Positions 37,779-46,816 are shown, counted from the stretch's first letter. The stretch is 64,000 nt of DNA from Chromatiales bacterium (GCA_018699155.1 JABIQA010000109.1:1-64000); one strand, 5' to 3'. Numbers and translations are program-made. Notes: generated by a model not told the origin, from the letters alone.

Positions 37779-38879
37779 ATGCCCCTTGATAATCACATCT
37801 TCTCGCCCGAGCAGAGGTTTGAGCCTCAGGATCGTCGTGCCGATTACGACGTAACCAATCTCGTAAGTTTAGGCTCGGCCGACTCAGTGCGGAGGGAAGT
37901 TCGTAAGCTGTTTGAGCAAACCTGGCCAACAGCGAGCTTCGATCAAGTATGGCTCGCCTTTTACGATTTTGAACGTCTGTTTAACGGCACGATGCCAGGC
38001 TTCGAAGGCTGCGACACGGTCTACCATGACATTCAGCACAGTCTCGATATGAGTCTTTGTATGGCGCGCCTTCTGGCAGCCCATGATCAACAAGCCGATA
38101 AAGAATCAGCACTTGGACCGGAAAAAGCTACGGTTGGAATGATAGTGTCACTGTTTCATGACAGTGGCTACCTGCGCTCTAACAAAGATAGTAGTGTCAA
38201 AAATGGTGCCGAGTACACGCTGTGGCACATCGCCCGAAGCGCAGAATTCCTGCGCGGCTATCTGCCAACTATTGGTATGGCCAGATCACTGAATGTTGCA
38301 ACCGAACTGGTGCACTTTACCGGCTATGAGAAAGATCTTGATGAGATTGAATTAGATGATCCAAAAGATTATTTGCTGGGTCATATGATAGGCACAGCCG
38401 ACCTCTTGGTACAGATGGCAGATCGTTGTTATCTGGAGAAGTGTCGTGACCGCCTTTATCCGGAGTTCGTGCTGGCTGGCATCGCGATCGCCGATGACCC
38501 AAACGGCGCCAAGCGGGTTTACTATCAGTCCGGAGAAGACCTGCTGCGACAAACGCCCGACTTCTACCGCAACATTGTCTTAAACCGGCTTAATGATGCG
38601 TTCGGCAGAGTCTATGAACAACTCGGAACCCTGTATAACGGGTCCAATCCATACATGGAATGCATCGAACGAAACATTGTTCATCTTGAAAAAATTATTG
38701 CGTCAGGGGAATGGCTAAAACTACGACGTACTGCACCATGCTTTACCTCCCTCGAGGAGCCGTTGGCCACCAGCAACTCTTTGGTTAACAGGTATCTGCA
38801 GGATCTAAGACGCTCCGGCAAGGAATTACTGCTAAACCCGGTCGGCAGCGCGAGTCAGCCGGCAATTGGCCTCGGCTGA
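37779..38879 (+). CDS. HD-domain phosphohydrolase-like protein of unknown substrate
   Basis: About 366 residues (ATG at 37779; a TTG at 37764 is an alternative). The core is an HD-type metal site: YHDIQHSLDM with H83 and H87, then LFHDSGYL with the H127-D128 pair, and more acidic/His residues further on. The YHxxxHSxD pattern recalls class I cyclic-nucleotide phosphodiesterases, in which the motif reads YHNxxHAxD. No sensor, membrane segment or signal peptide is seen; the ends (1-45 and 340-366) are probably flexible. It starts 75 bp after xth on the same strand. A nucleotide or cyclic nucleotide substrate is only inference. Confidence 0.7.
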   Translation: MPLDNHIFSPEQRFEPQDRRADYDVTNLVSLGSADSVRREVRKLFEQTWPTASFDQVWLAFYDFERLFNGTMPGFEGCDTVYHDIQHSLDMSLCMARLLAAHDQQADKESALGPEKATVGMIVSLFHDSGYLRSNKDSSVKNGAEYTLWHIARSAEFLRGYLPTIGMARSLNVATELVHFTGYEKDLDEIELDDPKDYLLGHMIGTADLLVQMADRCYLEKCRDRLYPEFVLAGIAIADDPNGAKRVYYQSGEDLLRQTPDFYRNIVLNRLNDAFGRVYEQLGTLYNGSNPYMECIERNIVHLEKIIASGEWLKLRRTAPCFTSLEEPLATSNSLVNRYLQDLRRSGKELLLNPVGSASQPAIGLG

Positions 38880-39177
38880 AACTCGCCAATTCGGCCCCTA
38901 AACATCCTCATAGAACCGCCGTTTCAGGTCTGTTTCGCTCTGTCTTAGGTTCGTGCGTTCAGTTCTATGGGTGTTAAATGTTGCCCGGGGCCTATCTTGA
39001 ACCGGCACGATGAATCCATCGCGGGGTTTTAAACCCGTAAGCTCATGCTCTATCCAAGCATCAATAGAATTATCTGGCGTCACTTCGCCGCTTCAGCACT
39101 TTTTCTCTGTTGCTGAGGATTGGAATATCATCTCGAAAAGTGAACTCGCTGGAATAAATAAGCGGCAAAAATCGGCA
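38880..39177. other. Gene-free interval
   Basis: About 300 bp between the HD-domain gene and the terminator of the lipoprotein gene. A 61-codon leftward frame with a GTG start (38898-39083) lacks a clear ribosome site and resembles nothing I know. No repeats or regulatory motifs stand out. Confidence 0.5.
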
Positions 39178-39178
39178 T

Positions 39179-39203
39179 AAAAAACCCCGCTCTTGGCGGG
39201 GTT
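39179..39203 (-). terminator. Rho-independent terminator of the lipoprotein gene
   Basis: AACCCCGC (39183-39190) pairs with GCGGGGTT (39196-39203) across TCTTG. On the minus strand the stem is followed by TTTTTT, so it ends the leftward lipoprotein transcript; the T-run on the plus side is short. Confidence 0.85.
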
Positions 39204-39212
39204 TGACTAAAT

Positions 39213-39737
39213 TTACAGTGAATCAAGAATCCTTGATTTCTGCTCTTGGTATTCCTGTTTATCAATCAGCTTTTTTTCATATAGAGAGTCCAGCCGGATA
39301 AGCCTTTGCTCTACTGTGTTCTCAGAATCTGAGTTGTTACTGGCAGTTGATACGGTATTTTGTGGCGCCTCTTTTAAAAATGCGCTATTTATAGCTATAG
39401 CCCGGGCTTCTTGTTCGAGCTTTTCAACACCCGCCTTAATCTGCTTATCCTGAAATGATGCCAACATGGCTTGTGATTTAGCCAGCACAAGCATGTTGTC
39501 TTTGACAACATCCATCTCAGAGCTACAGCCAGAGATAACCCCCTCGGCCAAAATGGTGGGAGTGTCTGCTGACGGAGCATACTTCGTGGCGTACGCTTGT
39601 GCGCAACTCAGATACTTCTCTGAACTGGCATCAATTTTAGCTTGAAGTGCAGGCGCCTTCTTCTCCGCATTAATCTGTGAGCAGGCACCGATAAAGAGCG
39701 CAACTGCAATCATGGCAACTATTTTAAATCTATTCAT
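39213..39737 (-). CDS. Small lipoprotein with SHOCT-like C terminus
   Basis: 174 residues from the ATG at 39737 (AGAGGAA upstream); an earlier in-frame start would spoil the signal. The lipobox is LFIGAC with C19. The middle (20-135) is helical with two further cysteines (LSCAQAYA, SGCSSEM). The end, EQRLIRLDSLYEKKLIDKQE followed by YQEQKSRILDSL, is a SHOCT-type short helical motif (L..L...G.I...E....K..ILD) here with KK in place of G. Function unknown. Confidence 0.75.
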   Translation of the reverse strand: MNRFKIVAMIAVALFIGACSQINAEKKAPALQAKIDASSEKYLSCAQAYATKYAPSADTPTILAEGVISGCSSEMDVVKDNMLVLAKSQAMLASFQDKQIKAGVEKLEQEARAIAINSAFLKEAPQNTVSTASNNSDSENTVEQRLIRLDSLYEKKLIDKQEYQEQKSRILDSL

Positions 39738-39833
39738 CAAATCTATTCCTCTATATTGATTACTGCAGTGGCAATGCTGGGGCATTCTATGCCTTAAACA
39801 GGCACAGCAACCTAAGCCGTTTTTCTAAACACT

Positions 39834-40190
39834 TCAGGCCTGCTGTTTTTGCAGCAGTTCACTGGTACCGGCCACAAAACCGACCGTGTCTTTCTCGGCA
39901 ATATCGCAGCTAGACAGCTCATCCCAGCCACCGCTCGATATAGCCACATGATGCAAAAGCTTGCCCGCCTTGCCATCCCATATCAGTTGATAGTTTTTAC
40001 CAGCATTAGACATGCGCACCAGCCAGCTTCCATAGTTGCCATGGGCTGCCAGAAACCCATCAACAGCATAACCGGCAGCCTCACACACAGCACCCAGTTC
40101 AGCAGCTAAGGCTTCATCTTTCTCAGGATTCGGCGCCGGCGTTTTTTGGCCCGGCTGCTTCCCAATCCACATAATCGGCTTTTCTGACAT
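39834..40190 (-). CDS. Hypothetical protein, 118 residues
   Basis: A soluble, mixed alpha/beta protein beginning MSEKPIMWIGKQPGQKTPAP with a proline-rich start, then a folded part with NYGSWLVRMSNAGKNYQLIW and a central WDGKAGKLLHHVAISSGGWD. The pattern of short beta strands suggests a small domain binding or covering something, but I do not recognise the family. Good coding appearance and a plausible start make it likely real. Upstream neighbour is the divergent alpha/beta hydrolase. Confidence 0.6.
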   Translation of the reverse strand: MSEKPIMWIGKQPGQKTPAPNPEKDEALAAELGAVCEAAGYAVDGFLAAHGNYGSWLVRMSNAGKNYQLIWDGKAGKLLHHVAISSGGWDELSSCDIAEKDTVGFVAGTSELLQKQQA

Positions 40191-40304
40191 GCTATATCCT
40201 CAAAAATGGTTGCTCATTGTAAAGACTGCAGCGAAGAATTGCGCGTGGACAAAAAATTAAAACCGTTTTGACTTTGATGCGCAGCGGTTAATATTGGAAG
40301 TAAC

Positions 40305-41060
40305 ATGCAAAAGCCCGCAAAAAAAGCCCTGCTGCTCATTGTCGCATTACTGGTAAGCGCGCCTCTTATCATGGAGGCGTATACCCGCTGGTCGCCCGCA
40401 TTTTCCGCGGACATGCCCGCTCCGAAGTCGTCAACGAAACACCTCATATTGCTGTTTCATGGTTCCGGTGGCAAAGACAACCCCGCCATTCTGCAACTGG
40501 AGCAGGCGCTCAGCGAAAAACTCACTGCGAACGACTCAGAGGTCATCCGCTATGTTTGGTCCCCCTGGTCAGACGGGCGTTTAAGAGCTTCAACGAATGG
40601 TTTGTATCTTGGAGAGAAAATCGGTGCTCATCTGGCCAACCAGGATATTCGTGAACTGCATCTGATCGGGCACAGTGCCGGCGCATGGCTGCCCGACGCA
40701 GTGTGTGCCAGCCTGCGTAAATACAATAGCGAGCCGGTGAAGGTACGCATGACATTTCTTGACCCTATTGGCATCAAGGGCTTTCTCGACTTCGATTGGG
40801 GAAGCCAAAATTTTGGCGGCTGTGCCGATTTCGCTGAAGCCATTATAAATACTAACGACAACGTTCCCGGCACTAATGAGCCGCTGCAGCGGGCATTTAA
40901 TATTGATGTTACAGAGCTGCCACACGACATGAGCGGTCACGAGTGGCCCGTTTGGTACTACACCCAAACACTGAATGGGATGAGCTTATCAATGGATGCC
41001 AACCATTTCACCATGCCCCGGGGAGCTGTCGCAAAAGACGTTACTACCAGCGCAGACTAA
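40305..41060 (+). CDS. Exported alpha/beta hydrolase (lipase-like)
   Basis: 251 residues. A membrane anchor or signal sequence covers about residues 6-25. The oxyanion-type turn is ILLFHGSGG near 48-56, the nucleophile is in LIGHSAGAW, and plausible triad partners are the Asp in FLDPIGIKG and the His in GHEWPVWYY. This resembles the Lipase/PGAP1-like hydrolases. Substrate unknown; probably an envelope esterase or lipase. Confidence 0.75.
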   Translation: MQKPAKKALLLIVALLVSAPLIMEAYTRWSPAFSADMPAPKSSTKHLILLFHGSGGKDNPAILQLEQALSEKLTANDSEVIRYVWSPWSDGRLRASTNGLYLGEKIGAHLANQDIRELHLIGHSAGAWLPDAVCASLRKYNSEPVKVRMTFLDPIGIKGFLDFDWGSQNFGGCADFAEAIINTNDNVPGTNEPLQRAFNIDVTELPHDMSGHEWPVWYYTQTLNGMSLSMDANHFTMPRGAVAKDVTTSAD

Positions 41061-41082
41061 AACCAGCTGCTGACCAATGGTC

Positions 41083-41523
41083 TTAACGGGCGGGCACAAC
41101 CATTACCGGAATATGGGTCTTGCGCAGCACACCTTCACTCACGCTCCCCAGCAACACCCGTGACACCAGCCCCTTACTGTGAGCGCCGATAACAATGAGA
41201 TCTGCATCCAGTCTTTTGCTTTCTGACACAATCTTTTCAACGTAAGGGCCCTGCACAAGAATTGCATCGCAATCGAGGCCACTATCACGAAGTTTTTCCG
41301 CCATGGCCTGCAACTGCCGATGCTGATCACGAAAACTGTTTGCGACTGCATCCCTTGTAGTTTGAGGGCCCGCATCATAGCCAACAAAATCCGGATCCGG
41401 GTCGGCTACATGCAGCAGCTGTAGTTTAGCCGAAAAGGCCGCAGCGATAGATGTTGCCTTGGCGACAACATCATCGCTGAGATCAGAGAAATCAACGGTA
41501 ACAAGAATATTTTTCACTGGCAT
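41083..41523 (-). CDS. Universal stress protein (UspA family)
   Basis: 146 residues, single Usp domain. Start MPVKNILVTVDFSDLSDDVV; the nucleotide-binding loop is GAHSKGLVSRVLLGSVSEGV, fitting G2xG9xG(S/T), and the end IPVMVVPAR is typical. Likely an ATP-binding UspA. GGAG precedes the ATG. Confidence 0.93.
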   Translation of the reverse strand: MPVKNILVTVDFSDLSDDVVAKATSIAAAFSAKLQLLHVADPDPDFVGYDAGPQTTRDAVANSFRDQHRQLQAMAEKLRDSGLDCDAILVQGPYVEKIVSESKRLDADLIVIGAHSKGLVSRVLLGSVSEGVLRKTHIPVMVVPAR

Positions 41524-42020
41524 CCAGCTCCTTAAACAATATCGTTTTATAGCATATTACTGCGGCTAAAATACTGCACCTGACTGAACTCATTACCGAT
41601 TCGGTCACACAAGCTTCTGGTGCTTCTGCCCTATGATTACCGGGGTTGCTGATCCATCAAAGTGTTCGTAGGCTGAGAAATCTCGCATAACCCTAAGAAC
41701 ACAGCCTCATCAGCACGTTAAAAGGCTATCCAATACCAATTGGTGACCTGAAGTCACTGACCGCTGCATGAGTTTGCCATTCTGCTGCTAAGCGCGGTCA
41801 ACCTCTTCCCTGCCCTACTGGTGGTGGTATCCTGCGGCAGCAATAAAAAGCCAGCCTCAATAAAAGGCTCATTCACTTCGTCGGCTTCAGTCCTGCTAAT
41901 AGCAGATGCCACAATCAACCACTGCACGTTTTTGGCGTAACTCAAACACCACTCTGAACCGCTGCTCTCATATACTATGGAAACTCCGCCGCCTGCATAG
42001 GGGGCCATGCCGGAATATCT
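41524..42020. other. Long interval without a recognised gene
   Basis: About 500 bp between the uspA and antiporter starts. An 84-codon leftward frame (41754-42008) has no recognisable domain and no clear ribosome site. A 10-bp palindrome ACCAATTGGT occurs at 41735-41744. Divergent promoters for uspA and the antiporter must lie here, but I cannot place them. Confidence 0.45.
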
Positions 42021-43622
42021 ATGAGCCTTGCATTAATACTGGTTGCGTTTGTTGCTGCATTTTTTGCCGGCCAAATCCGATTGCCACCGATGGTGGGTTT
42101 TCTGGCTGCGGGCTTCATCATGGTTTACTTCGGGGTCGAAGCCGGTGATGGTATTCAGCAAATCGCAAACCTCGGTATTACCTTGCTGCTGTTCACTATT
42201 GGGCTGAAGCTCGATATCCGTGACCTCATTAGGCCGGAAGCCTTCGGTGTAACGCTGATTCATATGGGCGTCACAACCGTGCTGTTCGGTTTGATTATGC
42301 TGGCTGCAGGGGCAATCAAACTCTCCCTGTTTGCCACACTTAACTGGCAAACAGCATTGTTATTGGCTTTTGCGCTGTCTTTTTCCAGCACGGTGTTTGC
42401 GGTCACCGTGTTGGAAGGTCGTGGCGAAATGGGCGCCTTACATGGCCGCACAGCCATCGCAATGCTCATTTTTCAGGACATTGCAGCGGTTGTCTTTATT
42501 GCCAGCACGAGCGAGAGCCTGCCAAGCATTTGGGCCCTGTTGTTATTTGGTCTGCCGCTGCTCAGGCCGGTTATTTCCTCAATCTTAGAGAAATCTGGCT
42601 ATGGCGAACTCCAGGTGCTGCTGGGTTTCTGCCTAGCGCTGGCCGGCTACGAATTGTTCGCTGCAGTCAATCTGAAGGGTGACCTCGGCGCTCTCGCAGT
42701 GGGGCTAATGCTTGCTGGCACCCCAAAAGCTAGCGACCTGGCGAAATCGCTGCTGGGTTTTAAAGAAATTTTTTTGGTGTTCTTTTTTCTTAGTATCGGG
42801 CTGTCTGGCTTACCTACGGTTGAAGCCGTGCTGATTGCGCTTGCGCTGATTGCATTATTACCTCTAAAAACCGGCTTGTACTTCCTGTTACTTACACGCT
42901 TTCATCTGCGCGCAAGAACCTCGACGCTGACTAGCCTCACGCTAACTAACTACAGTGAGTTTGGTTTGATCGCGGGCAGTGCTGCATTTGCCAGCGGCTG
43001 GTTAAGTGGTGAATGGCTTGTCATACTGGCGATTACAGTGGCTATTTCATTCACTGTCTCTGCTCCGATCAATGTGCACGCGCATCATCTGTTCGATCGC
43101 TATGCCGGCAAATTGAGAAAACTCGAAACCATCACGGTGCTGCCCTATGACCAACCGATTGAACCTGGCAATGCAGAGATCATAGTGTTTGGCATGGGTC
43201 GTCTTGGCACTGCTGCATACCAAACGCTGGAGGCGCAATACGGCAAGGTTGTTCTGGGCGTAGACCGGAGCCCAGACACGGTGACCAGACAAGTGGCGGA
43301 GGGGCGCAACGTCATACATGGCGACCCGTCTGACATAGACTTCTGGGAGCGCACCCGGGGACCCTACAATCTCAGGGTGGCTGTGCTCGCCATGCCCGGG
43401 CATGGCGCCATACTCACGGCAATTGATGAAATCCGCTCCCGAGACTTTGGCTGCAGCATTGCAGCGGTGGCATCCAAGCATGACCAGCTTATAGAACTTG
43501 AAGAAGCCGGGGCGTCAGCCTCATATAACTTCTATGCGGAAGCCGGTGTGGGTCTTGCGCGCCATGTGATCAACAAACTTGAGCAGAATGAAGCCTCTGC
43601 ATCTAATATCCGAGAGAGCTAA
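42021..43622 (+). CDS. CPA2 cation:proton antiporter with TrkA-N domain (KefB/YbaL-like)
   Basis: 533 residues: about twelve transmembrane helices of the Na_H_Exchanger family (LPPMVGFLAAGF, NLGITLLLFTIGLKLD, LSFSSTVFAVTVLEGRGE, LIFQDIAAVVFIA), then a soluble TrkA-N domain from about residue 386 (IIVFGMGRLGTAAYQTLEA, VLGVDRSP, VIHGDPSDIDFW). YbaL/KefB-type proteins export K+ or another cation in exchange for H+ and are gated by nucleotide or glutathione adducts. A TrkA-C domain is not evident. An LLM oxidoreductase starts 5 bp downstream. Confidence 0.9.
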   Translation: MSLALILVAFVAAFFAGQIRLPPMVGFLAAGFIMVYFGVEAGDGIQQIANLGITLLLFTIGLKLDIRDLIRPEAFGVTLIHMGVTTVLFGLIMLAAGAIKLSLFATLNWQTALLLAFALSFSSTVFAVTVLEGRGEMGALHGRTAIAMLIFQDIAAVVFIASTSESLPSIWALLLFGLPLLRPVISSILEKSGYGELQVLLGFCLALAGYELFAAVNLKGDLGALAVGLMLAGTPKASDLAKSLLGFKEIFLVFFFLSIGLSGLPTVEAVLIALALIALLPLKTGLYFLLLTRFHLRARTSTLTSLTLTNYSEFGLIAGSAAFASGWLSGEWLVILAITVAISFTVSAPINVHAHHLFDRYAGKLRKLETITVLPYDQPIEPGNAEIIVFGMGRLGTAAYQTLEAQYGKVVLGVDRSPDTVTRQVAEGRNVIHGDPSDIDFWERTRGPYNLRVAVLAMPGHGAILTAIDEIRSRDFGCSIAAVASKHDQLIELEEAGASASYNFYAEAGVGLARHVINKLEQNEASASNIRES

Positions 43623-43627
43623 AACAC

Positions 43628-44638
43628 ATGGAAATCGATATCGTTCTGGACTCCCACCTAAAGTCCTCAGAATTTAAAGAACTCGGACTCTTAGCCGAAC
43701 AGTACGGCATCAACACCGTTTGGAATGCCAGCTATCTCGACGGTCGCGACCCCTTCAGCAACATGGCCGAGCTGGCTATGGCATCGAGTCGTATCAAGCT
43801 GGCACCTATGGCACTCAACGGCTATGAGATGCATCCGTTTCGCATCGCCATGGCATTGCTCACCCTTGGCGATCTGTGTCAGGGCCGAGTAGAAACAATG
43901 ATCGGCGGCGGCGGTGAAGTGGTCATGTCCCTGGGTATCGAATTTGAAAAACGGGTGCGCTATGTCAGGGAGACGCTGGAGATTGTGAAGGGCTGCACGT
44001 CCCAGCGCCCCTTCAGTTACAGCGGCGAATTGTTCAGCATTAAGCACTACGACCCACAGTGGATTAAAGAAGCACCACCGTTTGTTTACGCCGGTGCAAA
44101 CAAACCGCAAATGCTGCGCATGGCCGCCAAACATGCAGATGGCGTGTTTATGAGCGACCTGTCCATCACTCTGGCAAGCAATGCCATTGACACTGTGTTC
44201 TCACGAATGGATGAGCTCGGTCGCCCCAAAAATGACATGCGCTTTAACAACTTTATGGCCTGGTATGTGTACGATAACCTTGCCGAGGCCCGACATGAAG
44301 CGCGCAGATGGATTGGCTTCCGCGCCTTGTTCCGCGAATACATGATGCGCGAGTTTATGACCGAGGAAGAGTTCGCCATCATCATGTCGCGCATACCGCA
44401 AATCTACGCGATGGCGCCAAAGAATGAGTCTTCGGTAGAGGGCGTGCCTGACGAGCTGCTTGATCTGTGTGTCGATAAACTGACGCTAACCAGCACGCCC
44501 GATAATCTCGATGGGATTATTGAACACCTGCTTGAGTTCAAGGCCGCGGGTGTAACCCACACTTGCCTTGAGCTAAAAAAGCATCAGGCACAAAGCATTA
44601 AGATACTAGGCGAAACAATCTTGCCAGCGTTGCGCTAA
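43628..44638 (+). CDS. LLM class flavin-dependent oxidoreductase
   Basis: 336-residue luciferase-like monooxygenase/F420-type TIM barrel: MEIDIVLDSHLKSSEFKELG, NAIDTVFSRM, and the region RVETMIGGGGEVVMSLG near residues 90-106 correspond to the flavin-binding strands. It uses FMN or F420 to oxidise an unknown substrate. It is 5 bp after the antiporter and surely co-transcribed with it, an unusual pairing. Confidence 0.82.
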   Translation: MEIDIVLDSHLKSSEFKELGLLAEQYGINTVWNASYLDGRDPFSNMAELAMASSRIKLAPMALNGYEMHPFRIAMALLTLGDLCQGRVETMIGGGGEVVMSLGIEFEKRVRYVRETLEIVKGCTSQRPFSYSGELFSIKHYDPQWIKEAPPFVYAGANKPQMLRMAAKHADGVFMSDLSITLASNAIDTVFSRMDELGRPKNDMRFNNFMAWYVYDNLAEARHEARRWIGFRALFREYMMREFMTEEEFAIIMSRIPQIYAMAPKNESSVEGVPDELLDLCVDKLTLTSTPDNLDGIIEHLLEFKAAGVTHTCLELKKHQAQSIKILGETILPALR

Positions 44639-44697
44639 CCAGGCCTATTGACCAAACGGGGGTGCCTGCAGCAAATCGCCATCATAAGTGCGTCTCA

Positions 44698-45414
44698 TCA
44701 GACGCTATTGTGGGAAACACGCCTTATATACATCTGCAGAAAGGCAGCCGCGGCCAGACCGGATGCGCCGAAAAGCATGCACATTACGACAATCTGATAA
44801 CGTGCCGCGATAAGTGGCGAGACTCCGGACAGTATCTGCCCTGTCATCATTCCGGGTAATGTCACCAGGCCTACCGCAAATAACGAATTGGTTACCGGAA
44901 TTAACGCTGCCAGCAGTGCGCGGTTTCGAGCCACACGCAGCCCCACGCCCGCCAGCAGTTCCGATTCCATTCGCTCTGCCGCCAAACTAACCGCGTTCAT
45001 GCTCGCGGATAGAACCATGCCGCCAAGAGGTAGAAGCAGCTGCGGGTCATACCACGGTGATGCCTGCAAAACGAACTGCGTGATTAACGTTAGGATCATC
45101 AGGGACGTAACGCCTATCGACAACACCGCAGGTCCCATCAGGGCTTTTCGATGATGATTAATAGTGCGCAACGCTATCCAGCATGCCGCCAGCAACATGA
45201 CTAACAGCACGCTGCTCACCACCACAGCACTGTTACTCGCGAAGACATAAGTCAGCACGTAGCCCACCAGCAAAAGCTGAAGCAGCATCCGGAGCAAAGC
45301 GTAGGCCGATGTTCCCGCGGCACAACTCCAGCGCCACAGGACAATCAGCACCAGCAGAGCCGGAATAAAGGCCATAGCCAAGGGCAATGCATCAATATGG
45401 GCTATCTCGGTCAA
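44698..45414 (-). CDS. FetB-like ABC transporter permease (UPF0014)
   Basis: 238 residues with seven hydrophobic segments and the UPF0014/FetB core GGMVLSASMNAVSLAAERM and ATP-ase interface region ALLAALIPVTNSLFAVGLVTLPGMMTGQILSG. In E. coli FetB pairs with the ATPase FetA to export iron. No fetA lies on either side here, so this permease is an orphan in the window. Start is TTG with AGGAG 8 bp upstream. Confidence 0.85.
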   Translation of the reverse strand: MTEIAHIDALPLAMAFIPALLVLIVLWRWSCAAGTSAYALLRMLLQLLLVGYVLTYVFASNSAVVVSSVLLVMLLAACWIALRTINHHRKALMGPAVLSIGVTSLMILTLITQFVLQASPWYDPQLLLPLGGMVLSASMNAVSLAAERMESELLAGVGLRVARNRALLAALIPVTNSLFAVGLVTLPGMMTGQILSGVSPLIAARYQIVVMCMLFGASGLAAAAFLQMYIRRVSHNSV

Positions 45415-45703
45415 AACCGACTCCTGAGGTAAATCACAGTGTTAATTTATCTCTGCAGTGATGGCAAAGGATTGACCCCCGAACCCGATGCAGCGTGTTC
45501 AGTTGAGAACTACCCAAAAAGCACCGAAAAAGGCTCGACTATGCTGCTCGGGCGGGCTATCCTGCGCAGCGCAGTTAGACCATGACACTGACCGTTCAAA
45601 CCCATGAATAACAAGAGATATTCCTCGCCAAGCAGAAACGACTCTGCTGCCGCGAAGGGATGCGAAGGTATCATGCCCTCGATGACAACCGGTAGTTGAA
45701 AAT

Positions 45704-46336
45704 ATGAATAAATTTGCACTGACCCTCTGCTCATTTTGGTTGCTAACCACAACAAGCGGCTTTGCTGCCGATGCCGATACCACACCCCCTAAAGAAAAAT
45801 GGCCATCGCGAGCATCTACCGAAGACCTCGACTGGAGCCTCACAGGCTATGTAGCATGGATCTCAGAAGAACAATTGGGCGATATGCTCATCGGTGCAGC
45901 CAGCCTCGAAAATGACAAACTCTACGCTCTGGCGCTGAACAAACGCCTGTATCGCTGGAACAGCGGCTGGGATTTTGAAGTTGAAGGCCAGGTCGGAAAA
46001 CACGCGGGGCCAAAACAACGGCATTGGGAGTTTAACGGTTTAGGTGCTTTTCGCTGGAACCGTTTCTATTGGGACCGCTACCTCAACACGAGTTTTGCAG
46101 TGGGACTTGGCATATCCTACGCCACCGAAGAAGGTCAATTTGAGATCGATGCTCACGGCGACACATCCAAAACTCTGGCCTACATTTTGGTAGACATGGA
46201 CTTTTCTTTGCCGCAGTACCCGAATTGGGCATTGGACATACGTATTCATCATCGCTCATCGGCTTATGGCCTCTTCAATGACAACATCGAAGGCGCATCA
46301 AATGCGCTGGGTGTAGGCTTGAAGTATCGCTGGTAG
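45704..46336 (+). CDS. Outer-membrane beta-barrel protein (PagL-like)
   Basis: 210 residues with a signal peptide (cleavage near SGFA-AD, residue 22). The mature part shows alternating strands rich in aromatic residues and a C-terminal strand ending LGVGLKYRW, with the terminal aromatic residue typical of outer-membrane barrels. IHHRSSAYGLFNDNIEGASN near the end resembles the His-Ser region of PagL lipid A deacylase, but I cannot confirm the triad. Role unknown. Confidence 0.7.
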   Translation: MNKFALTLCSFWLLTTTSGFAADADTTPPKEKWPSRASTEDLDWSLTGYVAWISEEQLGDMLIGAASLENDKLYALALNKRLYRWNSGWDFEVEGQVGKHAGPKQRHWEFNGLGAFRWNRFYWDRYLNTSFAVGLGISYATEEGQFEIDAHGDTSKTLAYILVDMDFSLPQYPNWALDIRIHHRSSAYGLFNDNIEGASNALGVGLKYRW

Positions 46337-46344
46337 TCCGTCCT

Positions 46345-46365
46345 GCAAAGCTTATAAAGCTTTGC
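46345..46365. terminator. Hairpin between convergent genes
   Basis: GCAAAGCTT (46345-46353) pairs with AAGCTTTGC (46357-46365) across ATA. It overlaps the end of the GNAT gene and follows the barrel gene by 8 bp, so it can serve both strands. No U-run; strength unclear. Confidence 0.5.
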
Positions 46366-46816
46366 GCATCTGTGCCCATAAAGGCCCGGTTGTGGCAGGG
46401 CTTGTAACGTAAGCGTAGCCCTGTTTTTCGTAGAAAGTTAGCGCACCGCCGGCTGCCTGCAGCTCAAGCGCCGGCAAGCCAGCATCCGTCGCCGCCAACT
46501 CCATTAAGCCCACCAGGCTGCTAGCAATGCCTTGACGCGTAAAATCAGGGTCAACGTAGACCGAAGTAATCTCTGCCTTCGCAAGGTTAACCGCACCGAA
46601 GCCACAAAGCTGGCTATCAATTTCCGCCACAACAAAAACCTCTGTCTGCATTTCCTGAAGATAATCTGCGGCAACTCTCTCGTCCATCCAACGCAAAACA
46701 GACTTGTTATTTCGCTCTAAAGAGTCGGGCCCTTTGCCGGCAAGCACATGCACATCACGAATCTGTTGGGCATCGGCTGGACTGGCTTTGCGAACACGAA
46801 ACAATTGTTTGCTCAT
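46352..46816 (-). CDS. GNAT family N-acetyltransferase
   Basis: 154 residues. Acetyl-CoA binding motif A region: VYVDPDFTRQGIASSLVGLM near residue 91-110, and the C-terminal YEKQGYAYV tail. Overlaps the HIT gene by 4 bp (it follows it). Substrate unknown. Confidence 0.92.
   Translation of the reverse strand: MSKQLFRVRKASPADAQQIRDVHVLAGKGPDSLERNNKSVLRWMDERVAADYLQEMQTEVFVVAEIDSQLCGFGAVNLAKAEITSVYVDPDFTRQGIASSLVGLMELAATDAGLPALELQAAGGALTFYEKQGYAYVTSPATTGPLWAQMRKAL

Noticed and set aside
38898-39083. 61-codon leftward open frame
   Set aside because: GTG start without a convincing ribosome site, flanked by an immediate upstream stop; no family recognised.
41754-42008. 84-codon leftward open frame before the antiporter
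   Set aside because: No recognised domain and no ribosome site; occupies the probable divergent promoter region.
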